DNA from: Larix kaempferi
Lineage: Eukaryota > Streptophyta > Pinopsida > Pinales > Pinaceae
Length of the DNA: 64,000 nt
Reading direction: 5' to 3'
Assembly (NCBI GenBank): GCA_027924585.1
Contig: BSBM01002086.1
Coordinates: forward strand, 1 to 64,000
Under the pieces are notes generated by a model that was given only the letters and a program-made list of their open reading frames with translations, ran no database searches and was not told where the DNA came from. Shown here one piece after another: positions 48,001-60,716 of the stretch (its first letter is position 1; each line of letters opens with the position of its first letter). The translations under genes were made by a program, and so were the position numbers.

Positions 48001-49071
48001 TTTCATGACAGCGTGAAATTTAACATGTAACAAATACATCCTATAGCTTGAATAGACCATGCAGCGTGAAGGTTTACAAAAAATCGAACAACATGAATAT
48101 TTATAAGCAATGGTATAAATTATGTCCATGATTCTGTGGTAGCACAGAGGCTAGAAGCCTTTGCCTATTCAGATCCCGTGCTTTCGTAGAAGCACCTGCA
48201 GAGCATAAGGAAAACCGCCACATTGACAACAATTATAGACCGTGCCCAGGATTTCGTGGCAACAAATCCACAAAAAGGAGGGCACCGTATTCTCTATAGG
48301 AAATCGATGGAGCAACAAAATAATATACAATAGAGGCATAACATTCTTTGTATGAAATTGACAAAACAAGAAAATGCACGAGAAGGGTAGGTACCGTCCT
48401 CGCTGTATGAATTCATCAGAGATCTTAAACACCAAACAAAGGAGGGCATCGAGATCTTAACCAGAAATCCCCGAACACTTTTCCTTTCCATTCCTTTCCT
48501 CTCCCGAAGGCCATCCAACGCCCCAAAATCCAATACAGCGATAGTCAACCCCCCCTTCCTCCTTCGTTTGCCTACCCCGCCTCTTTAAGAAGGCGCTTAG
48601 AGCTTGGCGGTGGTAGGAGTCGTGGTTTCTTGCTTGGCGGTCTTCAGGATTTGGGTAGGCAACAAGTGGTGGAGTTTAGAGTTCGGGTGCTCCACTAAGG
48701 AGACACCCTCCCACATTCTCGATGCCAATCCGTTTTTATTTTATTTTTTTTTTATTGAATACAAAATAATACAAGCATTCAACCACACCAAAATAACGGA
48801 CACTCAACTAATAGATACTATCTCTCATCTCAAGAGACTTATTAATTATCTATTCACTAAGATTCTTATACATAAGCTTGTATATAGGTATATCTAGTTT
48901 CACTATCATACCCTATAATCCTTTTAACTTATACCCATATAAGTGTATGCTAAAAGGAATGCACATATTCTTTATAAATGCATGATAGATCCTATTCCCC
49001 ATACATATATATATACCACTATAAAAGGTACTAATATCTTTTCCAAGAATATTATAGTAATTTAGACTATA

Positions 49072-49103
<32 letters not shown>

Positions 49104-49485
49104 CTTTATATAATCCTATTTCCCAAAAGGGTCAAGGTAGTAGTACTAGTCTCTCATCAACAGATATATATAGAGTCTTAATTTTAGCTGATAGTACTAG
49201 TGCTTAGTTTACCCTTTTTACTTATGAGTGGCTCAAACTCAAGACGACACCCATGGTAGTTAGATTCTCATGGCTTCTAGACATCCATTTCTCCTCCGTG
49301 GACTCGGTTTCCTTTGTTTCATTCGTGCCACCACCCTTAGTCTTCTAAACATAAAACTTAGGAATAACCCAAAATATTACAAGGTTTTACTGGTGGGGGC
49401 CTTGACCTTGAGCTCCTCACCAGAAAACAAGTACAACATACAATTTCATTTATAAAATAATAGGTCATAAAGGAGGGATATCACA
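45055..49485 (-). repeat. LTR3 (5' LTR of the array, minus strand), 4,431 bp
   Basis: Slightly longer than the others because of an expanded (TA)n plus TATG run at 49070-49100. Tandem arrays at 46104-46796 and 47446-47765. The right end GATATCACA is followed directly by TTTTG. Confidence 0.9.
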
Positions 49486-49490
49486 TTTTG
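49486..49490 (+). other. Target-site duplication TTTTG, right
   Basis: Pairs with 30645-30649. Confidence 0.85.
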
Positions 49491-50163
49491 TAAATTTCTA
49501 TACCATTCCTTGAAACATTCTCCTTCAAGACAAAAAAACACTCATGTTTAAGACCTACATAGAGATGCATAGTACATATCAAAATTTTCACGAAGTGTCC
49601 ATACTAAACATTGGTACTAGCGAGAATATGCTCTCTTCAGTAAGGTAATAAAATTAATCCATCATACTTGTATAAACTAGTCAATATGATTTGGAAAGAG
49701 TTTCCCAATACCTTGGATCGATTGAAAAATGCAACAAAATCAACATCCGTAAGGTGTTCAGTACACAAATGAATCCATATTGATATAACATCATATCTTC
49801 CTTCCTCTAGGGTGAACTTGTACCATGAAATGTAGCATGCTAGGATTTTAGTACTGTAGCGTTCACACAATCTTGATGTCTCCCTATTCTACCCTGAATC
49901 ACTACCATGGCATATAACATGAAAGGATTTCAATTTAATTAATTTAAATTTTGAAATTTAACAATATAAAGTAAAAAAATGCACAGTAATGTGCTAAAAT
50001 AACAATGTACCAACAGAGGAATACAATAAAAATTCAAAGCATGATTTGCCATTGATTTGGACTGACTACAAACATTCACCTTTTCACAAGCACTTTCGTG
50101 AAAGTGTGAAATGGGCTCTACCATATCCATTTAGAGCACAAAAATGGTAAGGGAATCATCAAC
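49486..50163 (+). repeat. 830-bp tandem duplication, copy 1, right part
   Basis: Continues the copy broken at 30649. It aligns to 50666-51346 through GTTTAAGACCTAC, GTGTCCATACTAAACA, ATGAAATGTAGCATG and ATGGTAAGGG.ATCATCAACT. No gene. Confidence 0.8.
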
Positions 50164-50518
50164 TAGTAACATGAAGCATGAATGACTCCTTAATTTTCTC
50201 AAAAACCGTAAATGTTTCCGGGTTAATTATTTTATCTCTTTGATCTTCTTTCAAGGTAAACATCTTGCACGATTGCAGGTAGCTCTATTTTCAAGGCATA
50301 CATTTTGACTATAAACAATTTCTAGGGAAAACCTTTATGTGTCTGCAAAAGGACAAGAAATCAAATAAAGTGGGCCTCCAAGTTCTGATGGATTTTCCAA
50401 AGGTCACTTTGCTATGCATGAAAAATTATAGGATACAATCACCATTGTCTGAATGTAAGGTTATTGGAAATAAATATGAAAATTTGTGTACCATTCTTTT
50501 GTATATATATAATCCCAC
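50164..50518. other. Spacer between duplication copies
   Basis: No gene. It faintly resembles 30340-30495, so the duplicated unit may be longer than 830 bp. Confidence 0.4.
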
Positions 50519-51346
<828 letters not shown>

Positions 51347-52215
51347 CTTTGAGTTTCAAAATTGAACATAAAATAAAAGGCAACAAATTTGTGAAAGAGG
51401 CGTGTATAGATATAATGCCAATGATTTGATATATCTTTTGCATGAAGCCTAACACAAGTCATAACTAGAGGAAAAGCATAACTCCTCAAGATAGAACACC
51501 AAATAAAAATAATTATGCAAAAGAAACATTTATATGTCTCCCTTTTAAGACAAAGGCTAGCTATAACTTGCAAGAACAATCAGTAAACTGAACTTGAAAC
51601 AACAACTTGCAACATTAAGCAGGAGTCCAAATGAAATTATAATCTCTAATGTTACCATGAACATACAAGCATCAAGCTTGACCAAGAGAATTAATGGTAG
51701 TGCCAAGAGTATTTATGCAAGCAAATTCTCTCATTTGTGGATTTTAAGAAGAAAAAAACTTAAATTTGAGAAAAATGAAATTTCAAGTTAAATTAGCTTG
51801 CAACAACAATGATCATAAGTTCTGGGTTCAACAAAAAATGTCTGGAACACTTTTGATTCCAACTCAAAATCCTCCAAATACAAACAATTTTAAAATCTAT
51901 GAAAACTTCACAATGCACATAGAACTCAAAAGCCTGCCGACATCCACTTAGTAACCACTTTTAAGCATCCCATTAAAAAACAAAAAAAAAACCTCCAAAT
52001 TCCAGAAATTTAGGAAAAGAATAGTTTCATTACAAAAAAAATTAATAATCATGCAAATCCTTCAATAAATTCCAAGCCTAACACTTCTTTGTTTAAATAT
52101 TTTGCAAACATTACATGTATTGTCATTTGCAAAGAACATATCATTTTCACAAGAGGTGAAGAAATTACTTTATGAGCATCACCACTTAATGAAAATTACT
52201 ACAAGCCATGTTGTT
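51347..52215. other. Non-coding, no gene seen
   Basis: AT-rich, with short A-runs at 51977-51991. Small frames without motifs. Confidence 0.5.
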
Positions 52216-52217
52216 TA

Positions 52218-52555
<338 letters not shown>

Positions 52556-52561
52556 CTAGAT

Positions 52562-53720
52562 AACATTGTTAATGCCTAAAAATTGCACACATGCGACATT
52601 AATTTTCGACGATTCATCCAGTAAGGCATCATCAACATAAAGAATTCATATCACCACATGGATCCTCAATAGATCCAAAACACAACATGAGTCCATAAGT
52701 CCCAAGGAACAGTCAAAACAAAGGGTAGCACGGGTAATACACAATCGACTTGCGTTATAGCGCAGGTTATCTAAACACTGCCCGCGCTACATCCATGCGA
52801 CTTTTTCTTTGATACCCTTGCTACTGTCAAAACGACGGGACCACTCACTCCCAGCGATGCATTGAAGACTCGGTCCTCCCCAAATATTTGAATTTGGCTC
52901 CTCGCACACTTTGTGGAATTAATCAACCCCCATTTGTGTACTTTGGAACTAGTTCATGAAGGAGGAGAGTTCACATTTGGATCTAGTTGTTTGTTGGAAA
53001 CCTCTAATTGGACTATAAAAGAAATCCATTGGCATGCATTTTGTAGAGAGAAAATCATATTAAGGTTATGTTGTTGGATTTTAGTTGGAGCTTCCTCATA
53101 GCCCACCATTTCCTACCATTGTAAGCATTCCCAAGCTCCCTTGCCACCTTCCATCTAGGGGCAAGTGTTTCTCTCCATTGTTCTTCCATCTACTTAGCAT
53201 TTAGTTTGGACAAGAAATGCCTCCCTAAGGGAGATTGTTGGATTCCCTTGAATCCCACACCTCCTAGGTGTTATACATCTATTCCATTGGGAAATGCAAG
53301 AGTGGTTTAGCATATCTTTGGTTGTTGTTGAAGTTTGCATTCTCCCCCCATCTCTTTCATTTTGTTTTTATCAATATTTATATGTTTGCATGTGAACTAC
53401 ACTAAAAATATCTTGCAGGATCACTTGGAGGAATACCAACCAAACCAAAAGGGGCTCCAAGGACTAAGTCCATGCTGCAACCTACAAGGCCTAGCCCCTT
53501 ACCAAGTGGAAGAGTGCATTTGTGAAAAATTTTCCACAATAGTTCTAATGATGACCATACTTATTTTTGTTTATTTATATTTAAACTAGGTTGTTTTATG
53601 CTACGTATCTAATTCTGGGTATTTATTACTTGTAGGAGAGCAGTTATTCCACTTTTTGCTTCAAGAAATTGGCCCCATTACGGCCACAATTTATTTTTTT
53701 TACACAGTCGTGCGGTTCCC
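52562..53720 (+). repeat. Dispersed repeat family R, copy B
   Basis: Matches the reverse complement of 17878-19012. It starts immediately next to the MCM6 fragment. It holds only short frames without motifs. Confidence 0.75.
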
Positions 53721-54414
53721 GGCATCTCTGTTGCGTGGTTCCTGGCGTCTCTACAGCACTGACCGTATTGGGAAGTCACACACACAATGCATGTTACCAG
53801 TGTTATACCCATGCTACACCACTCATTGCAACCGCGTGGAAGGTTAGTGTATTACCTGTGGTAAATGCGGGTCTGTTTGTATTAACCCATGTTGTCCACG
53901 CGACAGAGTGTGGTTTAGCTATGCTATTGTTGTTTATTTGTTTTTATTTGCATAGCTTAGTTTGGCAGTCGAAACACTGCTTAGTGGTGAACTTAAATTC
54001 AGGCTAATTCGCATAATTACTTAATTTTTTAGTAATTAGTTCACCTAGACCAAGATTAGGAAGTAAAGAGTTAATCTCTCTTGAAACTTACTTAGGTAAC
54101 CAACTTTGAGGCTTTCCAAGGGCCCCATTGTTGTCAGTAGTATTCAAGACCATTTCTTGCTTATGCATCAATCGATATGTTGTTTTTAGTAGTATTTCTA
54201 GTGTAGAAAACACGTTTTGCACACAAGCAAGGACCTAAAGACACTTGTCCCCCGAAGTATGCTCTTCACCTCGCACTTCATGTGAGCTTGGTGAATCAAA
54301 AAAAGGGTGAGAAGTGTGAAATACCTCCATTGCACACTTGTCTATTAGTTAGAATATTTTATTTTGCAAAACCATGGTCCACGAGAGACTTCATATCACC
54401 ACCATCTCCTTTTC
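53721..54414. other. Non-coding, no gene seen
   Basis: A 112-codon frame at 53669-54007 runs from repeat R into unique sequence and has no motif; not called a gene. Confidence 0.5.
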
Positions 54415-56445
54415 CCTGGTTTAAAATGTAATTTTGTAAAATACAATGAGTTCTTGTAAGGCATAACTCATGTTGTATAGTTTTATTAATATTAAAAAAT
54501 TAAAATGCCAGTGGCAGAGCCAACACTCTGATTGAATATGGACTCATGTATTCACCTAGGTCAGTAAGGGGGAGGGTGGCATATAACCTAAAAGCTAAGT
54601 ATGACCCTATTCAACCCTTCTTACCTTATAATTTTGATAAACCCATACTTTTTCCTAATTAATTCCTTAAACCTGTTTTTGAAGTTAAAAAGAGAATTAA
54701 GAGAGAGATTAAGAGGTTAATGAAAAATTGACAAGTGTTGCAAAGAGGTGACAAGAACATGCAAGGTTGGGGAACCTTGGGGAAAAGAGGAGAATGGGAA
54801 GAAGAGAGAATATATGATTGGGAAGAAAAGAAGGGAAGAACACAGTGGGAAGCATGAGAATTTTGTAGCGTTGAAGGAAATCGGGACTGAATGGTCAATT
54901 GGAATTGATGGAGGACAGAGTAATTAGTCCATTTCCAGATAAAAGTGTCCAATCCGTCCAAATTATGTGGCAGTTGGGTTGGTCGAGAGTACATGTAATC
55001 CCAAGTATGTTTTGTTGATTTTTTTGTTGTTAATTTACACATGATTTTCCTCTGGTTGCATTTAAGAAATGGAAATGGTGTAATAAATTCTTTTAGTGGA
55101 ATTCCAAGCACAAGTGTTGTGATGGATTTCACTATGGTGCTAGTTAGAATGAAGCTAAGGGAAATGATTGCATAGTTGGCATGGATTTGGTAACAAACCA
55201 GTAAATTCTAATTGCCAACTGAGGAAATCCTGAGAGAAACCTAGGATTGGTGAGAGCCTATGGTGAATGCATGAGTCTCGGATCAGGGGTGGAATTCTGC
55301 TAATACATTAATAAGAAGAATTACCTACGGTCGGGTGGAGTGTGGCTACCACATACCCTTTCAAATATTTTATAGATAAGTTTAATACCTGGAAATTTTG
55401 TCTTAATTTCTGAGATGTTATTTAATTAATTGTCGGTTAAATATTTACATGAATTCCTTGTTAAATTTCTCGAGTTTGTATACAATGTAGGAAATCATAT
55501 TTATTTGGATTAATTCATGGGCATAAATTAATTACAAGTCTAATTATGTGATATTGATTTTATGCAAGCCCATCTATTTTTATTTAAGTCGAAGTCAAAA
55601 TTTGAAATGGTAAAAGAAATAGAAATTGCTTGACATATTATTCAATAAAGTTTTGGTGATTAAGTTGGGTTTGATCAATTTGTCTAAAGGGTTGGGTTCA
55701 ACCAATTTGTCTAAAGAGTTGGGTTCGAACAATTTGTCTAAAAGGAAAATTGAAAACCATAGAATGATTTGATTCATTGAAACCAAAGTTGTTTTGGTTT
55801 AATAAAAACCATGGGTTGATTAGATGTTTAAGTCTTAATTGTATTTATTAATTAAATGAAAAACAATACCTTGATTTAAGGCATGTTTTTAGGAGCTTTG
55901 TAATGAGTGGTATTGCTGATTTGAAAACCAACCACGGGTCAGAGTGGTATAACTACAAATTTATGATTTATTCCAAGGTAGACATATATGAATATGTTTG
56001 AGTTGAAGTTATATAATTCGACCATATTTGGTGAAAGAATTACTAAGTTTTTTATTGTTGGTAAAATTATTTAATTTAGTTAAAAGAGGGAAATATCCAA
56101 CAAATATTTGTTTAGCTGGAAGTTAGACAAGTATTTGTTTAGTCAGTTAACTGACCGACCACATTAACTCGACTGTAGTCTGATCTTGACCTTGGTCAAT
56201 GGAGTATTTTAGTCGCTGAGTCAACTAAGCTCCTTTAGCATAGTTTATGCATTTGTGCATTAAATTAGTTTGTATGAATTTTATTAAACAAATGTCTAAT
56301 AAATTAGTATATGCTTCTTATATTATAAGTTTTATGCATTTGTTAAAATATTAATGGGTCTTTTGAAATAAATTCCATGCTTCCGCTATCTTACTTTATG
56401 GTTAATATGCACTATAAAATGCATTTTTCGAAGGGGTGTGTCACA
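54415..56445 (+). repeat. 5' LTR of second element, truncated and deleted, about 2.03 kb
   Basis: Aligns with 60741 onward of the 3' LTR, from GTTTAAAATGTAATTTTG. It lacks segments matching about 61925-62275 and 62716-63290 of the 3' LTR. It contains three 27-bp units with CCAATTTGTCTAAA at 55659-55740. It ends GGGGTGTGTCACA. Confidence 0.8.
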
Positions 56446-56448
56446 GCT

Positions 56449-56460
56449 TGGTATCAAAGT
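56449..56460 (+). other. Primer-binding site of second element
   Basis: TGGTATCAAAGT, two differences from the usual initiator-Met match, three bases after the LTR end. Confidence 0.7.
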
Positions 56461-59400
56461 TGAGGCTACAACTCTTGAACCTTTGGGATGATTGTTTGTT
56501 TTCAGAAAGAAAACTTAATGTATGAATGCATCCATTATTTGATTAATGTTGTTGATTTACAAATATAGGAATCCTATATTTGTAAATTGTTTTTCTGTCG
56601 AATGTTTGGGTGTTGCTGAGACCAGATCTATTTACTAATTTTATGGTGAATGTTGTATTTACTGACCTAGATGGAATTCCTAAGCACAGGAAATCAATGT
56701 TGTGTCTCCCTGATTGTGCCATCGGAAGGAAACCAAGGTAGAAGGTAATACATTGTTTAGAAGAAATCTGGTTGTAGCAAATATTTGGTCATGCAGAGTA
56801 GCATGTGTTTTTGTATCTACTAGTTCTTACAGCTGAAGAGGGTAGATCAATGTGGTATCCATATTTTTCCTAACATGTGGGGTTAAATCAAATACTCAAC
56901 AATTTCATTTTGGTTGATGGTTTGTCTGATGTGGGCATGTTAACCTATCCTTAGTTTTATGTGCATTTATTTTGTATTTCTTGTACTATATGTTTCCTCA
57001 AGTTTCCAGACTGGTAGTATGGATGAGGACATGCCATGTGATGGTTGATATTTTATGAATGCTTGAATGCATGATAATGGTTGGTGTGAAGTGTCTGATC
57101 TTCTATTTTGAGTATGATAATGCTTGAATATGTGATGCCATGTTTTGCTTCCCTAAATTTGTGAGTTGATTGCTGATAAATGAGTTGTTGAGTTTTGAAA
57201 TGTGTTGTTAGCCATAGATAATGGCTGGTGAAATAGAAAATTGCTCACCTACCAACCTTGGTAATATTTCTGAGCACAGAAACAATGTAGTGTAACAATA
57301 TTGTGCAGTCAGAAGGAAAAAAACGGGAAGGAAAGTGGGTTATTTAGCGTCAAATAAGCTGAAGCTAAGACCCTGAATTATTATGAAAGTTTTTGGTGAA
57401 GGAATGTTATTCACTCGTGCCCTTGACTAACTTGTGTGATTCAAGTACAAGATGTAGAAGTGGTGAATACTCAGTTGTTGTGATTGTTTTTCATGTTGAT
57501 GCATGAGTACATTATGCATGATGATGTTTTTATTTCTAATGAAATCATGTTATAACTAGGGAAAAAAAACTGAGCTGTATTAACATGAGTGTTAATCAAT
57601 TTTGATCAAGATGCATGAATATATTGATCTAGTGATTGATTGGTAGTTTTAATTTTTTAATTTTTTGTAAAGTAATATTGAAGTAAATGATTCAGTAGCA
57701 TAGTTAATTATGACTGGATTGCTCTTATACTCTATTTTAAGTAGCACCATAGTTGCGCAGTAGGTCCAACAGATGTTGGAAAGTGCCTAAGTTATATATG
57801 CATGCGTTGGGTGAGCTATAAATTTCTTAATAAGAAGTTATATTATAATTATTTGAATGAATTTGAATTTTAGAGTGATATTTGTTCATATGTAAGGTAG
57901 AGTGGTATCTACCTTGTTAATTAATTAATGTGTAAAGTGAATAGTTGACATAGACGTGGTCTCTCTGATTCTATCACTTTTCAGTTGACTTGAATTTTTT
58001 CCTCAACTTTTGATTATCTGTCGGTCAAAATCCACTTCAACCATTTCTTCCTCTGCCTCCTATGTCATCGACCCACCGATCAGCACCACGACTCACCTCT
58101 CATCAACTCCTCTTCGGTCGCTTTCCTGGAACCATTGACTTTTTTCTAAGAAATTGTAGTCGGTTCACATAGATTGTTCTTGTTGGGCCATATGCCTCTG
58201 CATCATTAATGAAGGCTGTGATTCCCTGAAATTTTAACAAAGACTGCACTAAGTTATTTTGTTCACACTAAATAACATTTGGAGTAGGGTAACTCTTAAG
58301 GGACTGATTATACAGTGTAGGAAAACCTACTAGATGTTGTGTGTGGATGATAAATACTAGTTCATATTGATTGAGACCTTGAGGGTGCTTCCAGTTATTC
58401 ACTTGAAGTTCACTAGTTGAACAATTAAGTTTCTTTAACTCATTATTGTTAGTCTTTGTTTGACTTGTATGATTAAGTCTGATGGTAGCTATCCATCTGG
58501 GACAGTTAATTACATTCTTGTGATAGGCCTATGCCCGAGTTCGGGTACAAGAATGGTTTATGTTTTGCATTGTTGAATTGTTGATATGTAATGACAATTT
58601 GTGTAATTGTAGAATTATATATTTGAATGTAATATTAAAGGTGCAAGTAAATTATAAAGAAGCATTGAATTGCTTGAATTTAGTAAAAAATTATTTCTTT
58701 GCATAAAATTGCATTGCATACTTGTGATTTGTGTTGAATACTTGAATTCTTGTTCACTATGTTATGTGAGTTGATTTATGGACTCTTAACAATTCCATGA
58801 TTTTGATAAAAAGTGAATAAAAGTTAAGAATTTGTTCCCAACTGAGAGGAATTGTTAGATGATTACAAATTGATTACTGTTGTTATTTAGTAACATTATT
58901 AGTTAGTTATAAATGGTTATGGGTTGATAGATGAAGTTGTCTAAAGTAATATGTTGGTATGTATCTAATGCCATTGCCTGCAGATGATGCAGAAAATGAA
59001 AATACAAAACTAAATTTTGATGCAAAGAAAGAGATTGTGTTCTTAGAATTTTCTGGGATCATCTAAGAAATTCTTCATCATGATTGTTTGAAGAATGTGA
59101 CATGAATAAATAAATTGCATATCTACTCAAGCCTTGAGGAGAAAGGGATTAGGAGAAAGGGAGTAGCCCTCACCCTAAACTCAAATTTTAAATATTGAAA
59201 AGAATTCCATAAGAGAAATATTCATTATTATATGTGTTTCTATTTTTGAAATGGTGCTTCAGCTATAGTGACCATCCTACATGGCACCCATCAGAAAGGA
59301 ATGGATGCATTCTTGGTGTTGTGTCACATCATGGTTGTTGACATTGACTGCATCCAAGGGAATGTATGTACTGTCGGTGTTTCAATGTTAGGGAAATAGA

Positions 59401-59582
59401 TTTTACTTATTAATATGTTTTGTAGTTCATGATAATATATTATGACAAATGTGTGTGATTTATACTATGATACTGATGATCTTGGTTATCCAATTGTGTT
59501 GACAGGTGTCAAAATATGTAATTTGATGTTGCATATTGAAAAAGAGAAGTGAAGAGAGCAAAAACTAAAGAAGAAAAAAATT

Positions 59583-59900
59583 ATGCAAGCTAGGTACAAG
59601 TATCCTTTGGCAGTTTGCATTGAGGACGTGTATCCTCTGATGAAAAGTTATGCAAGCCAAGGACGGTTATCCTTTGGCAAGTTGCAATGAAGGAATGTTT
59701 TTCTAATTAAAGTATGCAAGCCAGAGACGGTTATCCTTCGACAAGTTTCATTGAAGGAATGTTGTTCTAATTAAATTATGCAAGCCAAGGACGGGAATCC
59801 TTTGGCAGGTTGCATTGAATAATTTTTTTATAATTAAAGTTATGCAAGTCAAGGATGGGTTTCCTTCAACCGATTTCATTGAGGATGTGAATTCTCTAAA
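59583..59900 (+). repeat. 64-bp tandem repeat, 5 units
   Basis: ATGCAAG followed by GGACGG..TCCTTTGGCA-type sequence starts at 59583, 59650, 59714, 59778 and 59842. A period of 64 is not a multiple of three, so the array is not a protein repeat. Confidence 0.8.
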
Positions 59901-60701
59901 AGAGCATAAGACTAAACAAGTCGAGCATCTGCATTTCAAAGAGGAAGAGACCAAGGGGAAGGAAACCCACAGTGGTGGAGCTCCAAATTGGGCGAAGACT
60001 AAGAGGGGGAAACTCTTACTCTTCCTTATCTATTTTATTTTCTTTCTAGGAAAAGAAAAATGATTGAAATGTATGCTACAGTTGAAAATTTGTTGTGTTT
60101 ATTTTTGTTGAAATAAACAATGAATGTTGAAATAGTTAAATTTCTATAATAATAAAAAATTGAAGATGAATGAATTCATTTGTATGTATATGCTGAGCTA
60201 ACCATGGAATGCATGAAAGCATTCTGAGCAAAAAGAAAATATAGTTGTTCTTTCATAAATACGATGGCCTGATTGCATTACTATATTGGCTTAATGAAAT
60301 TATGGTAATTGATTGCAGAGGAAAGTATTCATCTGAAAGTTAATGCTTCTATTACAAATCTAAAGGAGACTAAATAAAATCAAACAAATTAAAGATAGCA
60401 ACTGATCATAATTTTCTCTGTGTTTTTCAAGAAATGTTTTGAATCAACTGCAGATTCCAAAAATACTCAAGCAAAGATAGCAAGAATGATGGTATCTGAA
60501 AGAAATAATTGTTGAGTTGATTCATCCATATGTTGAGCTAGAAGGTCCAAGTCAGCAGGAACAACATGAAGAGGTATGATCGAACTGATCCAAGTTTCAA
60601 AGGTCATCTTGAAAGACATAGAGCAAGAGGAGCACTTGCAACATTTTGAAAATTTTGTTCATTTGTTTTGGACAAAGGAACACTGAGGATGGTGTACATT
60701 T

Positions 60702-60716
60702 TAGGGGGGAGGGAAA
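60702..60716 (+). other. Polypurine tract of second element
   Basis: AGGGGGGAGGGAAA lies directly before the 3' LTR start at 60717. Confidence 0.85.

Larger units (their letters stand above)
30650..49485 (-). mobile_element. Tandem non-autonomous LTR retrotransposon (LTR-int-LTR-int-LTR)
   Basis: Three near-identical LTRs alternate with two near-identical internal regions over 18.8 kb. On the minus strand each LTR begins TGTGATATCCC and ends GGGATGTTACA. Each internal region starts with an initiator-Met primer site and ends with a purine tract. A single TTTTG duplication flanks the whole array and neither inner boundary has its own duplication, so it entered once and then expanded. The likely route is unequal crossing-over between the LTRs of two alleles or sister copies. 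No gag, protease, reverse transcriptase, RNase H or integrase is present, so it depends on a helper element. The long LTRs and empty interior fit the LARD type known from grasses; family unnamed. Confidence 0.9.
56446..60716 (+). mobile_element. Internal region of second element, no coding left
   Basis: 4.27 kb with stops in all frames. A short open piece at 59815-60063 and the stretch 60540-60700 have a Lys/Glu-rich, polyprotein-tail look but no motif. Confidence 0.65.

Noticed and set aside
53669-54007. 112-codon plus frame
   Set aside because: Spans the edge of repeat family R into unrelated sequence, without motif or start context.
54659-55132. 157-codon minus frame with a 176-codon homolog at 60983-61513
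   Set aside because: Both lie antisense within the two LTRs of one element, so similarity is expected. Composition is low-complexity (Ser/Phe/Leu) and there is no motif.
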